This document shows, piece by piece, positions 29,823 to 38,092 of a stretch of 64,000 nucleotides of DNA (within the stretch, counting starts at the first letter, position 1; each line of letters starts with the position of its first letter). This DNA is from an uncultured Flavobacteriales bacterium. Lineage in GTDB: Bacteria > Bacteroidota > Bacteroidia > Flavobacteriales_G > Salibacteraceae. Location of the stretch: assembly GCA_937899835.1 (NCBI GenBank), contig CALCCE010000011.1:1-64000 (forward strand). Reading direction: 5' to 3'. The notes under the pieces were generated by a model. The model had not been told where the DNA came from. It ran no database searches and was given only the letters and a program-made list of their open reading frames with translations. A program made the translations under genes and the position numbers.

Positions 29823-31823
29823 TCACTTCAACACTTTTAATTCCACACGGCGGTTGGCTTTCCGGCCTTCCGCCGTTTTATTTGTGGCCACCGGCTGGGT
29901 GCTGCCATGTCCCTTGTAGGACAAGCGATTGCTAGTGATATTTTTACTAACCAAATAATCGTAAACCGCTTTGGCCCTGGCAGTGGAGAGCCGTTGGTTA
30001 TCCGACTCGCTTCCGGTGTCGTCGGTGTGGCCGTGCAAGGCAATCCTCAACATGGGGTTGGCCTTTAAGGCTTCCACCAGGCGGTCTAACTCTTGGTAAG
30101 AATCGGGCAGTAGCTCTGCCTTTCCGGTAGCAAAATACACCTCCTGCAATTCTACGGTGGTGCCAGCCGTTAGTCGGTTGAAAGAGTTAGAACCACTCAA
30201 TTCATCTACTTCTGCCATGGGTTCCAACGATACTTCCATAGGTGGGAGGGGTTGAAAATGAAAAAATCCCAGCTGATCCAGGTTACTGGAAGTTGCCGTC
30301 ATTACGGGAATGCTCTTGTCGTTTACCAATAACATTTCTGCATACACCGCTTTTTCACCCTTGGCAATTGAAATGAGGTTTTTGCCATTTGGGCTGGCAT
30401 TGAGGAACCAAAATTTTCCAAAAGCATCGGTCTTTGTGGAATCTACCAATGAATTTCGGTCGCGGTATAAATAGACGGTCCGCTGCGAAATGCCATCTAC
30501 CGGCACTTTGGGATTGACCAACCGACCTACGATACCGAAACTACCGTTCTCCGATTTCAACTTTTTTACATCGGCCCAACGCAACAGGGGCAAGAAACTA
30601 AGGCGGGCCGGAATGTTTTGGAATCCGTACAGATTTTTCTCCACCTCCCGTCCTTTGGCCAAGATAGTCCCGTTTTCTTCCGTTTGATATACATCAAAAT
30701 AAAACTCGGTGTCTTGTTCCTCAATGCGCACCAGAAAGGGATCTTCAGCAGGTAGTTTTCGAAAAGAGAATTTACCGAGAATATCGGTGGTCTCGGTCCC
30801 GATCACTTCTGATTTTTCATTGAGCAAAACGATCTTACTCTGTTGAATTCCTTTTCCTTTAAGGGTTTGCAACCGACCCACCACAACTACCGTTGCTTCA
30901 TCTTCCGTTTCAGGAGGCAAATGGTCGTCGATGAAAAGGCCAAAAGTTCCTTTGTATTTCTCTATATAATTGTGGTCTACTGAGAGGTAATAGGTTTGCC
31001 CGACCTTTAATCGGGAGTAACTCAAGGACAGCTTTTCTTCCGCATAGAGGTCCTGCACGCAATGCAATTCCTTCAGGTCGGCATTCCATAAAGTAAGGTA
31101 AGGAAATTGTAGTCCTCCTTCTTTCGACTTGCTGAGCAAGACCTTGACATCTATTTCCGAAGCACGGGCCGTGAAACGAAACCACCGGTTGTAGTTGGGT
31201 CCTCCTTTCATTTTGGAAGGCTTGCTGCCTACTCCAGTAGCGCCAACGGTCGTGTATGCATTTTGGGCAGAATACCACCCGGAAAGGTTGTTCAAAAGAG
31301 TGGCACCTTCCGGAAAATCATTTGAAACCCGATTAGAGATACACAACCCAAAAGACCCGGAATATTTGGGTTTATTGGTGCATCCCACTCCAATATAATA
31401 TTGTTCACCCGGAACGAGCTCTTCAGAAAATATGGCTACTGTTCCATAGGTATCTGCATAGGTCTGATCTTTTAAAGGCTTACCTGCCTTATCCACAAGA
31501 AATAAATGCGCAAACTGAAGGGTGCCGGCATCATTTCCACTGTGCACGCGAACATCAATTTCTGTAGAGGTTGCCCGAAACGAAAACCACTTTCCAAAAG
31601 ACCTGGGAACCTGCACTTTTGGCCCTCTCATCAGTTCATCCGATAGCGCTTCAGTGGCAAAGGCCGCTTCTTCCGAACACCAGTTGTTGAGATCATTCAA
31701 TGGCTGTGCCCCTTGGGGTACTTGAGCATACGTAAGAAAGGGGAGCCAAAAAAGTAAAAATAGAGGAAGTAAAGATTTACCAAACATGGCAGACGAGAGT
31801 TGGTTGGGTAGGCACTTCTTCAT
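29823..31823 (-). CDS. OmpA-family peptidoglycan-binding protein
   Basis: 666 aa. Signal peptide (LPLFLLFWLPFLTYAQ), then two similar segments of about 150 residues (NWCSEEAAFATEALSDEL...GEQYYIGVGCTNKPKYSGSFGLCI and WYSAQNAYTTVGATG...GQTYYLSVDHNYIEKYKGTFGLFI), i.e. an internal duplication of a beta-rich domain. Two carboxypeptidase-regulatory-like segments follow (GRLQTLKGKGIQQSKIVLLN; GRLVNPKVPVDGISQRTVYL). The C-terminal OmpA domain (about 550-666) has the peptidoglycan-binding motif HGHTDDTGSESDNQRLSTARA. It is expected to bridge outer membrane or secreted structures to the cell wall. Start ATG 31823; ATG 31787 is an alternative. Confidence 0.9.
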   Translation of the reverse strand: MKKCLPNQLSSAMFGKSLLPLFLLFWLPFLTYAQVPQGAQPLNDLNNWCSEEAAFATEALSDELMRGPKVQVPRSFGKWFSFRATSTEIDVRVHSGNDAGTLQFAHLFLVDKAGKPLKDQTYADTYGTVAIFSEELVPGEQYYIGVGCTNKPKYSGSFGLCISNRVSNDFPEGATLLNNLSGWYSAQNAYTTVGATGVGSKPSKMKGGPNYNRWFRFTARASEIDVKVLLSKSKEGGLQFPYLTLWNADLKELHCVQDLYAEEKLSLSYSRLKVGQTYYLSVDHNYIEKYKGTFGLFIDDHLPPETEDEATVVVVGRLQTLKGKGIQQSKIVLLNEKSEVIGTETTDILGKFSFRKLPAEDPFLVRIEEQDTEFYFDVYQTEENGTILAKGREVEKNLYGFQNIPARLSFLPLLRWADVKKLKSENGSFGIVGRLVNPKVPVDGISQRTVYLYRDRNSLVDSTKTDAFGKFWFLNASPNGKNLISIAKGEKAVYAEMLLVNDKSIPVMTATSSNLDQLGFFHFQPLPPMEVSLEPMAEVDELSGSNSFNRLTAGTTVELQEVYFATGKAELLPDSYQELDRLVEALKANPMLRIALHGHTDDTGSESDNQRLSTARAKAVYDYLVSKNITSNRLSYKGHGSTQPVATNKTAEGRKANRRVELKVLK

Positions 31824-31940
31824 CCAGCTGACCGAAGCGCGTTATTGGGTATACGCAACAACGCAATGAAAATAGCATTTTCTCGACGAAAATAAGGCCC
31901 TAACCGATTAAGGGTTTTCAGGATGGGACGGAAGTGTATT

Positions 31941-32564
31941 TTATTCTCCGCAAAGTTTGGGTTTCCCGTCGGGGTCAGTCTCGCGCCCAAACCAAACCGT
32001 GGCTACTCCCTTTTCAATTCCTACGCCAACCGCATTCCATTTCACCTCTTTCCAAATATCCCTGTTCACAATCACGGCATTGTGGTGAACAGATGTTTTC
32101 CAGCCATCTAATGCGCTTTGAGCAGTGGCCGGAAAACGCTCAAATTCTTTGGAGGAACTCCCAAAGGCAATTTCGAAACCCTGTCCTGGGTAGTTGGTCA
32201 GTTCAGCGGGTTTGTCCCACATACAAGTGGCAGCCTTATGATCTGCGGTGTAGCAACACCCCGACCATTCACCCTTCATAGACCAACTGTGTGAATTGCA
32301 TCCGTCCTCCAGGTCAGCATGGTTGGCCAACAAATCTCTGCAGTGGGTTTTGGCCACGTAAGAAAGCGACTTGGACAATGGCACGGCATTGAGGCCACTT
32401 TCTTTTCTATATGCATTGATGAAACGGTATAGTTTCATCTCTTCCTGCGACAAACACACCTCATAGCTTTTGGGCTGTTCTACGGAGGGGCCTTCCGATT
32501 GACCAACATGCATCCAAAAAAAGAGGCCGAAAACAAAAAGAGTGATAGACATATAAAAAGTCAT
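31941..32564 (-). CDS. Secreted CAP-domain (SCP/PR-1-like) protein
   Basis: 207 aa. Signal peptide/TM (SITLFVFGLFFWMHVGQS) then a CAP domain: FINAYRKESGLNAVPLSKSLSYVAKTHCRDL, NSHSWS, the ATCMW segment, and AVIVNRDIWKEVKWNAVGVGI near the end. It has six to seven Cys, more than usual for bacterial CAP proteins, suggesting disulfides. The role of bacterial CAP proteins is mostly unknown. ATG 32564 was chosen over a GTG 48 bp upstream; ATG 32552 is also possible and fits the nearby -7 element better. Confidence 0.85.
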   Translation of the reverse strand: MTFYMSITLFVFGLFFWMHVGQSEGPSVEQPKSYEVCLSQEEMKLYRFINAYRKESGLNAVPLSKSLSYVAKTHCRDLLANHADLEDGCNSHSWSMKGEWSGCCYTADHKAATCMWDKPAELTNYPGQGFEIAFGSSSKEFERFPATAQSALDGWKTSVHHNAVIVNRDIWKEVKWNAVGVGIEKGVATVWFGRETDPDGKPKLCGE

Positions 32565-32573
32565 GGTTTGGAT

Positions 32574-32581
32574 CAAAGTTA
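32574..32581 (-). promoter_or_regulatory. -7 element TAACTTTG upstream of CAP gene
   Basis: A perfect TAnnTTTG match only 9 bp before ATG 32564 and 21 bp before ATG 32552. If used, the leader would be a few nt or about 15 nt, which argues for the downstream start. Confidence 0.4.
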
Positions 32582-32688
32582 CCGAGCATTCCTGGCATGG
32601 AGAACATGGCACGGCTCCGAGTCATCCCTGAAACTTTTCCATTCCTCTTTCAAAGAATTATTTTAGACCCATTCCTATACCCTATGCC

Positions 32689-34620
32689 ATGAGAGCACTC
32701 TTATCCTACTTCCTATTATGCAGTCTATTGTTTGTTAAATGTACTGCTCCAGATAACAACCGCCCCAGTGTGGCTCCGCCTTCCTTTTGGTCCGACTCTT
32801 TGGAGCAAGTTATTTTTGAAAGCACTTACTTTCAAAAAGACCTGCCCGCTACATGGTCAAGTCACCCGGAAGTTCGCTACCGCAGAGCAATAGCGCGAAA
32901 CCTTGCCCTGTTTGGTCAACCAGAACATAAGCACCTCCTCCAGCACCTGCAGTCGGACCAAGATGCACAGGTTCGCACCTGGGCGGCCAAGGCCACCTAC
33001 AAAACTTTAGAAGCGGAGGCCATTGCCGCCTGGATGGTGAGTGAAAAAGAAGGGAATGTTTGGAAATACCTTGCAGCCTCTCTGGGTAGAATTGGTGACA
33101 CCGCACACCTGGATTTCATCTTATCTGGTGAACACCCTGAAAACAACCGCAATGCGTGGCTGAGCGGACAAGCAAGAGCGCTCTATCAATTTGGCAAACG
33201 GGGCATCACCCGTAAAGAAGGCAGCCGGTTAGCGGTTGCCCTGTTGGGCGAAAACGATCAGGTAGAAGCTCGAAAATACGCGGCCAACTACCTGGCGAGA
33301 GCCCGAAACCTTGACTTAACTCCCTACAATAGCACGATTGAAACTGCCTTTCACCAGCAAGAACCTGCTACACAATTGGCCCTGGTGGGAGCGCTTAGCA
33401 AAACCGGGGATGCCCGCTTCTTGAAAGAACTCTGCCGCCACGAAAATCCATTGATTCGGGTTAACGCCTTTCGAGGCCTGGCACGTTTTGATTATTCTGA
33501 GGGAGTGGCCGAAGCGTTTCAAGCACTCACCGATTCCGATCACCAAGTAAGACGGGCGGCTCTCCGCTTCTTTCAATCCAAAGGAAAGGCAGCGGATGTT
33601 TCACAATATTTGAAGATGGCTCAGAATTCAGAGGACTGGGCCATTGCAGCGGGTTTACGCGGCCTTGTTTTAAGCTTCAAAAGCGATCGTGAGGCGGAGG
33701 AGCTCTATCAGAACCTGCAAAAGCAAATCAACACAACTCAAAACGTTTTCGAAAAAGCCGCTTTGGTCAAGGCCATTTCCAATTACCCGAGCGCCATAGC
33801 TCAATTAAAAACATGGACATTAAACGATTCCCTTCCTTCCTTGGTGCGGCAAGCTGCTTTGGAAGGACTGATCGCTTATTGGCAATCCGAGCCTATCGGC
33901 CGTGATTCCATGAATACTGCATTGGAACTTATCCAAAAAGTGTTGGATCAAAAAGATGTGGGCTTAACCTATTTGGCCGCTAACTTTCTCGCTACTATTG
34001 ATGTAGACTTTGAACCTCTATCGCTTGGGACGGCCTATTTAGACCGAGCTATAGCAGCATGTGATCTTCCTAAAGAAGTAGAAGCGATACAAGCCCTTCT
34101 CAAGGCCCGCGCAAATTTAGGAGGAGACCCTGTTGTAGACTGGACAGTGCACCTCCCACCACCTAAAGGTCCGAATTGGTCCATTTTATCCAGCCTGAAC
34201 CGTATTCCAATCGTTGAAATTGAAACGTCAAAGGGTACCATTCTGGTGGAGCTTTACCCACAAGCGACTCCGGCTACGGTATCCAACTTTGTGACTTTGA
34301 TTCAAGACGGCACTTTTTCCAACCGCAACTTTCACCGCATGGTTCCTGGATTTGTCATCCAGGGCGGTTGTCCGCGAGGCGATGGGTGGGGTGCTCCGGA
34401 TTATAGCATTCGAACCGAGGCCATCTTACCATTTGAGGCCGGTAGCCTAGGAATGGCCTCAGCAGGGCCCGACACAGAAGGGGTACAATGGTTTATTACC
34501 CACTGCGCTACTCCCCACCTTGATGGGAACTATACCTGTTTCGGTAAAGTGGTTCAAGGAATGGAAGTAGTGCAGACCTTAGAGCAAGGCGATCGGATCG
34601 AAAAAATTTCTTTGAAATAA
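32689..34620 (+). CDS. Lipoprotein fusing HEAT repeats to a cyclophilin-type prolyl isomerase
   Basis: 643 aa. Lipoprotein signal (LCSLLFVKC, Cys19). Residues 50-490 are alpha-solenoid HEAT-like repeats (VRYRRAIARNLALFGQPEHK, DAQVRTWAAKATYKTLEAEA, DHQVRRAALRFFQSKGKA). The C-terminal 135 residues are a cyclophilin: VEIETSKGTILVELYP, FHRMVPGFVIQGGCPRGDG, GSLGMASAGPDTEGVQWFI, CFGKVVQGMEVV. The catalytic Arg (HRMVPGFVIQGG) and the QWFI strand are intact, so it should be an active periplasmic peptidyl-prolyl isomerase. The solenoid may hold client proteins; that is inference. Start ATG 32689; a 7/8 -7 match lies at 32659-32666. Confidence 0.9.
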   Translation: MRALLSYFLLCSLLFVKCTAPDNNRPSVAPPSFWSDSLEQVIFESTYFQKDLPATWSSHPEVRYRRAIARNLALFGQPEHKHLLQHLQSDQDAQVRTWAAKATYKTLEAEAIAAWMVSEKEGNVWKYLAASLGRIGDTAHLDFILSGEHPENNRNAWLSGQARALYQFGKRGITRKEGSRLAVALLGENDQVEARKYAANYLARARNLDLTPYNSTIETAFHQQEPATQLALVGALSKTGDARFLKELCRHENPLIRVNAFRGLARFDYSEGVAEAFQALTDSDHQVRRAALRFFQSKGKAADVSQYLKMAQNSEDWAIAAGLRGLVLSFKSDREAEELYQNLQKQINTTQNVFEKAALVKAISNYPSAIAQLKTWTLNDSLPSLVRQAALEGLIAYWQSEPIGRDSMNTALELIQKVLDQKDVGLTYLAANFLATIDVDFEPLSLGTAYLDRAIAACDLPKEVEAIQALLKARANLGGDPVVDWTVHLPPPKGPNWSILSSLNRIPIVEIETSKGTILVELYPQATPATVSNFVTLIQDGTFSNRNFHRMVPGFVIQGGCPRGDGWGAPDYSIRTEAILPFEAGSLGMASAGPDTEGVQWFITHCATPHLDGNYTCFGKVVQGMEVVQTLEQGDRIEKISLK

Positions 34621-34945
34621 AATGGCGATGGCATCACGGTGCTGGATCTTGAAGGAACTTCATAGGTGGGAATGGAATGGTGACGCCATCGCCGGAGAAC
34701 CTGGAGGGCATTTTGGGTGATCTCCGGCAAAGTGCAACGTCATTAAGCGGTTCCGACCGATCCACTTAGGATAAGGGTGCTGGTAGGAATGGGCGCTGGA
34801 ATTGAATTGGGCTGAATTCTGATTTCCGAAAGACATTTCGGATGGTGTGGGTAGTACCGAATCAGTCAGGGATTCCAACTTAATGACGTGTACAATGCGT
34901 TGCCGAAGATTCTGGCCGGTGGCCAGAATGGAGTGAAAGTCTTGA
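34621..34945. repeat. Intergenic patch rich in inverted repeats
   Basis: Three perfect or near-perfect inverted repeats lie within 325 bp: GGCGATGGCATCAC (34624-34637) with GTGACGCCATCGCC (34680-34693), 1 mismatch in 14; GCCGGAGA (34692-34699) with TCTCCGGC (about 34718-34725); and ATTCTGGCC-ggt-GGCCAGAAT (34909-34929). None is followed by a T-run. The patch lies between two converging genes and could terminate or stabilise transcripts. One minus-strand frame (34660-35040) stays open through it. Confidence 0.6.
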
Positions 34946-35143
34946 TCAGCAGCCTTCTTGAAGAACTGCCGGGGCGGGGACGTTTTCCACTTCAGCGGCA
35001 TCACAGATTTCTTCCTGGTGAAAATCCATGATGTTGCCATAAGCGGGACAACGCTCGTGAGAGCGTCCTAACGTACCACAAGAGCTTAGCAACCAGGTAC
35101 AACAAAACAGTAAAATAAAGAACAGGGTAGCTTGGCTTTTCAT
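34946..35143 (-). CDS. Small lipoprotein, possibly truncated
   Basis: 65 aa. Clear lipoprotein signal (ATLFFILLFCCTWLLSSC, lipid Cys22) followed by a short polar, acidic tail with CPAYGN and a terminal Cys. No family recognised. From codon 35 onward a second minus-strand frame (34660-35040) is also open and has protein-like composition (VHVIKLESLTDSV), so the gene may really be about 160 aa with a frameshift near 34946-35040, natural or from sequencing. Start ATG 35143. Confidence 0.55.
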   Translation of the reverse strand: MKSQATLFFILLFCCTWLLSSCGTLGRSHERCPAYGNIMDFHQEEICDAAEVENVPAPAVLQEGC

Positions 35144-35410
35144 GCGTGGGCCTAACGGTAAAAATTGTTTTCATATGGTTAGGACCCATGCTCGGCGAAT
35201 TCCACAATAAATTTATTCTTTTTTTTGTTCGATACCATAACAATATAGTTATCAAGCCGTTAAGCTTTCAATTTTTTTCTGATTATTTTTGTGAATACTT
35301 AAAATCGCCCTTCCCAAGTAGGGAATTCGTCTTTGCAACCCTAACCGTAGGTTGCCACCCGTTTATCTTCGGGCCAATCACCGGCCCTTCACCAAATCCA
35401 AACCACCGGC

Positions 35411-35986
35411 TTGTTTTTCGGTAAGAAAAAATCGCTTTCTGCCTTATCTGATGAAGTCCTGATTGAACGTTACCGTCCATCGGGTGATGTGGTATTGGTG
35501 GGTGAACTTTTTCAGCGCTATGCACATTTAGTAAGTGCCTTGGCACTAAAATATTTGCAAGATCCCAACGAAGTAGAGGATGCTGTTATGGATGTTTTCG
35601 AACTGCTGGTGCGGGACCTGCGCACCCACGAGGTCCAAAATTTTAAGGCGTGGCTCTATAGCGTCACAAAAAATCTATGCCTCAAAAAGCTGCGTAAACG
35701 GAAGCAAATGCGGCAAAAAGAAGTCCGGGATGTTAATTTTGATCTGGAACTTATGGAATTTCCAGTGGATACGGACCTTGAAGTGGAGATTCGCAAAAAC
35801 CAACGGTTGGAGCAGCTACAGGAAGCACTTGGTCAGCTGCCGGATCAACAGAAGATTTGTGTAGAACTTTTTTATCTCCAAGACAAAAGTTACAAGGAAG
35901 TCGCCGAAATTACTGGCTTCTCGTTGAAGCAAGTAAAAAGCTTCATTCAAAACGGAAAACGAAGATTAAAAGGCTTATTGAGCTGA
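35411..35986 (+). CDS. ECF-type RNA polymerase sigma factor
   Basis: 191 aa. Sigma region 2: LFQRYAHLVSALALKYLQDPNEVEDAVMDVFELL, then KAWLYSVTKNLCLKKLR. Region 4: QLPDQQKICVELFYL, KSYKEVAEITGFSLKQVKSFIQNGKRRL, the helix-turn-helix that reads the -35 box. In-frame stops at 35342 and 35348 and the lack of an ATG leave TTG 35411 as the only sensible start. A 7/8 -7 match (TATCTTCG) lies near 35363. Eight bp separate it from the next gene, its probable anti-sigma or effector partner. Confidence 0.92.
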   Translation: MFFGKKKSLSALSDEVLIERYRPSGDVVLVGELFQRYAHLVSALALKYLQDPNEVEDAVMDVFELLVRDLRTHEVQNFKAWLYSVTKNLCLKKLRKRKQMRQKEVRDVNFDLELMEFPVDTDLEVEIRKNQRLEQLQEALGQLPDQQKICVELFYLQDKSYKEVAEITGFSLKQVKSFIQNGKRRLKGLLS

Positions 35987-35994
35987 ATTAAGAC

Positions 35995-37089
35995 ATGAGT
36001 GCCACGCCCTCAAATAATGCACCGGAAGGATACGTTCCCTCGTTGGAAACTTTAACACGTTTTCAGCGTGGCGAACTCAAAGGCCCCGAGTTGGAATGGG
36101 TCGAAGCCTGGACTGCAGAATCTCGACTCGGTTCTGAAGTAACGGAGTTTATTCAGCCTGCTCAGCTCAAGAACCTGACTGATATTACTGAACGGGTCAA
36201 CCAAAGAGTTGCGGCCAAGGTTAATCAACCTGGAGGAGGCTGGACTTCCTGGAAGTTACCTGCATTGGTTGTGCTGATTCCAATTTTGGGGTTAATCACC
36301 TGGAGCCTTTGGCCAACCAATCAAATGGAAGTCCCACAAGACACTTCCAATCAGCAAAATGCGGTAGTCTTAACCGATTCCCTCAGCAGCGGAGCCTCAC
36401 TAAATGAAGAACCTTTGCCATCTGATGTGGAGGAGCCACCGTCTGCCACCGTCTCCAATACTAAAATAGCTACCCCCGCTTCCAATAAGGAGGAGTTAGC
36501 ACAAGGAAGCGTAAACGAAGTTGTACCAGAAGCAAGCGATAGCGACTTATCATCTGCAGAAGCAACAAGCAACGGAGATCAGGAAATTACTCCAAACACC
36601 GCTGAATCTCCACCGATGAGTGCCCCTCCGGTGGTGCGCAAATCACCAATGCTTCAAGTAGTAGCCGTTGAGATTTTGAACATTCACCCTTTCGACCCTT
36701 CTACTCGCAAGGAAAAGAAAGACCGGGATAAGAAGCGTCAGGGGATTGACGGCCCACCTTTGGGAGAGAAGAAAAAGTCTTCTAAAAGCAACGGTGGCAA
36801 CATTGCAGTACCAGAATTTTATGGTGGAGACAGTGGGCTAAAAGATTACCTGCGCAACAACCTGGGTGATATTCAAAGGAGCAAAATACCGGTTGACCGG
36901 AAAAATATTGTGATCCGATTTTCGGTAACATCGAAAGGAGAACTCCACGATGTGGAGATCATGACTCCGGTATTACCGGCCATTGATGAAAAAGTGATGG
37001 AGCTCATCCGCAATATGCCCAAATGGAAGCCTGGCCGCAACGGCAAACGCGGTGCGGTAAGCTACATGGTTTCCATTTCACTCAACTAA
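35995..37089 (+). CDS. Single-TM protein with TonB-C-like domain, putative anti-sigma partner
   Basis: 364 aa. Residues 1-85: acidic cytoplasmic part (LETLTRFQRGELKGPELEWVE) resembling the start of anti-sigma proteins, but with no HxxxCxxC zinc motif. One TM at about 88-107 (LPALVVLIPILGLITWSLW). Residues 110-220: Ser/Thr/Glu/Pro-rich periplasmic linker. Residues 235-275 are strongly basic (RKEKKDRDKKRQ). The C-terminal ~80 residues resemble a TonB C-terminal/energy-transducer domain (IPVDRKNIVIRFSVTSKGEL, MPKWKPGRNGKRGAVSYMVSI). It follows the sigma gene by 8 bp. I infer that it holds the sigma factor at the inner membrane and senses an outer-membrane partner; alternatively it is simply a TonB-like protein. 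Confidence 0.75.
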   Translation: MSATPSNNAPEGYVPSLETLTRFQRGELKGPELEWVEAWTAESRLGSEVTEFIQPAQLKNLTDITERVNQRVAAKVNQPGGGWTSWKLPALVVLIPILGLITWSLWPTNQMEVPQDTSNQQNAVVLTDSLSSGASLNEEPLPSDVEEPPSATVSNTKIATPASNKEELAQGSVNEVVPEASDSDLSSAEATSNGDQEITPNTAESPPMSAPPVVRKSPMLQVVAVEILNIHPFDPSTRKEKKDRDKKRQGIDGPPLGEKKKSSKSNGGNIAVPEFYGGDSGLKDYLRNNLGDIQRSKIPVDRKNIVIRFSVTSKGELHDVEIMTPVLPAIDEKVMELIRNMPKWKPGRNGKRGAVSYMVSISLN

Positions 37090-37146
37090 AACAGTTCGAG
37101 CAAACGCCTTTTGTCTAAGAAAATTTGTTTGGGAGGAAGGCGAAGC

Positions 37147-37521
37147 TTAACCCTCAAGCACTTCAAAGGGGAGATCTAACATTTCTGCAAACTCTTCTCC
37201 TGCCTCTTGCGTAGCCTCATCGTCTTCGTGGTAATACCATTTAACCGAAACCTGATGGCCAGCATTGAATATTTTATTGAGCAACAAGAGAATGTCCACG
37301 ACCATTTTTTGGGAGGTCGTGTTGAAATAATCCAAATTGACGGTTACCTCGGTACTGGGATTCGGTTCGGAAGCATAAACCGTTAACCAATCCAACACCG
37401 GCTCATAAAAACGCTGAGCATCTTCCGGATAGGAGTGGCCGATCAAGGAAAATTCCCCATTCAATTTATCCAACTTTATTTCTGGCGACTCTTCTGACCC
37501 TGCTCGATAAAACCTTTTCAT
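37147..37521 (-). CDS. SiaC/DUF1987-family regulatory phosphoprotein
   Basis: 124 aa, cytoplasmic. PEIKLDKLNGEFSLIGHSYPEDAQRFYEPVLDWL at 13-46 is the conserved N-terminal half; TTSQKMVVDILLLLN at 68-82 holds the Thr/Ser that is phosphorylated in characterised SiaC proteins. In Pseudomonas, SiaC works with the kinase SiaB and phosphatase SiaA; neither lies nearby here. Start ATG 37521; a 7/8 -7 match (TAATTTCG) is at 37539-37546. Confidence 0.85.
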   Translation of the reverse strand: MKRFYRAGSEESPEIKLDKLNGEFSLIGHSYPEDAQRFYEPVLDWLTVYASEPNPSTEVTVNLDYFNTTSQKMVVDILLLLNKIFNAGHQVSVKWYYHEDDEATQEAGEEFAEMLDLPFEVLEG

Positions 37522-37651
37522 AGGGGTAATGCTTGAGCAACGAAATTACATTTTTTTGCTGCAAAGGCCATTCATACCCAAACCTCGCGGCACGAAGCTT
37601 GTTTCAGAAGGAAAATCTTTAATTTCCAATTCAAATAATTTTTATCGAACT

Positions 37652-38092
37652 ATGAAAGCATTGGTGTTTGGTCTTAGTCTTTTGATTGGTCTGGTGGCGA
37701 GTTCCACCGTAAGTGCCCAAAAAGCTGACGATGTGGTTGGAGTTTGGAAAACTCAAAACGGAAAATCACACATAAAAATCTTTAAGAAAGGAACGAAGTA
37801 CTATGGCAAGATCATTTGGCTGCAAGAACCGAACAACGAGGACGGCAACGCCAAAAAAGATAAAAACAACCCGGAGGAATCCCTACAGAGTCGCCCACTT
37901 ATGGGCATGGAGTTGCTAACGGGCTTTTCTTTCGATGGAGATGATGAATGGGAAGACGGTAAAATTTATGACCCTGAAAGCGGTAAAACCTACAGTTGTG
38001 TGATGGTGCTTGATGAGGGAGAACTGGAAGTTACCGGATACGTTGGGTTTTCGTGGATTGGTAGAACTGTTCGCTGGACCCGAGTAAAATGA
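37652..38092 (+). CDS. DUF2147 secreted protein
   Basis: 146 aa. Signal peptide ALVFGLSLLIGLVASSTVSAQ, then the DUF2147 domain: DDVVGVWKTQNGKSHIKIFK, GTKYYGKIIWLQEP, a Lys/Asp/Asn-rich loop, LTGFSFDGDDEWEDGKIYDP and GKTYSCVMVL, ending VGFSWIGRTVRWTRV. The family is periplasmic with unknown role. ATG 37652 starts the signal peptide; a longer frame from 37529 begins without ATG. Its TGA overlaps the ATG of the next gene by 4 bp (ATGA), so the two are likely translationally coupled. Confidence 0.88.
   Translation: MKALVFGLSLLIGLVASSTVSAQKADDVVGVWKTQNGKSHIKIFKKGTKYYGKIIWLQEPNNEDGNAKKDKNNPEESLQSRPLMGMELLTGFSFDGDDEWEDGKIYDPESGKTYSCVMVLDEGELEVTGYVGFSWIGRTVRWTRVK

Noticed and set aside
34660-35040. 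126-aa minus-strand frame as an independent gene
   Set aside because: No clear start context; it overlaps the lipoprotein gene and inverted repeats. Kept only as a possible frameshifted part of that gene.
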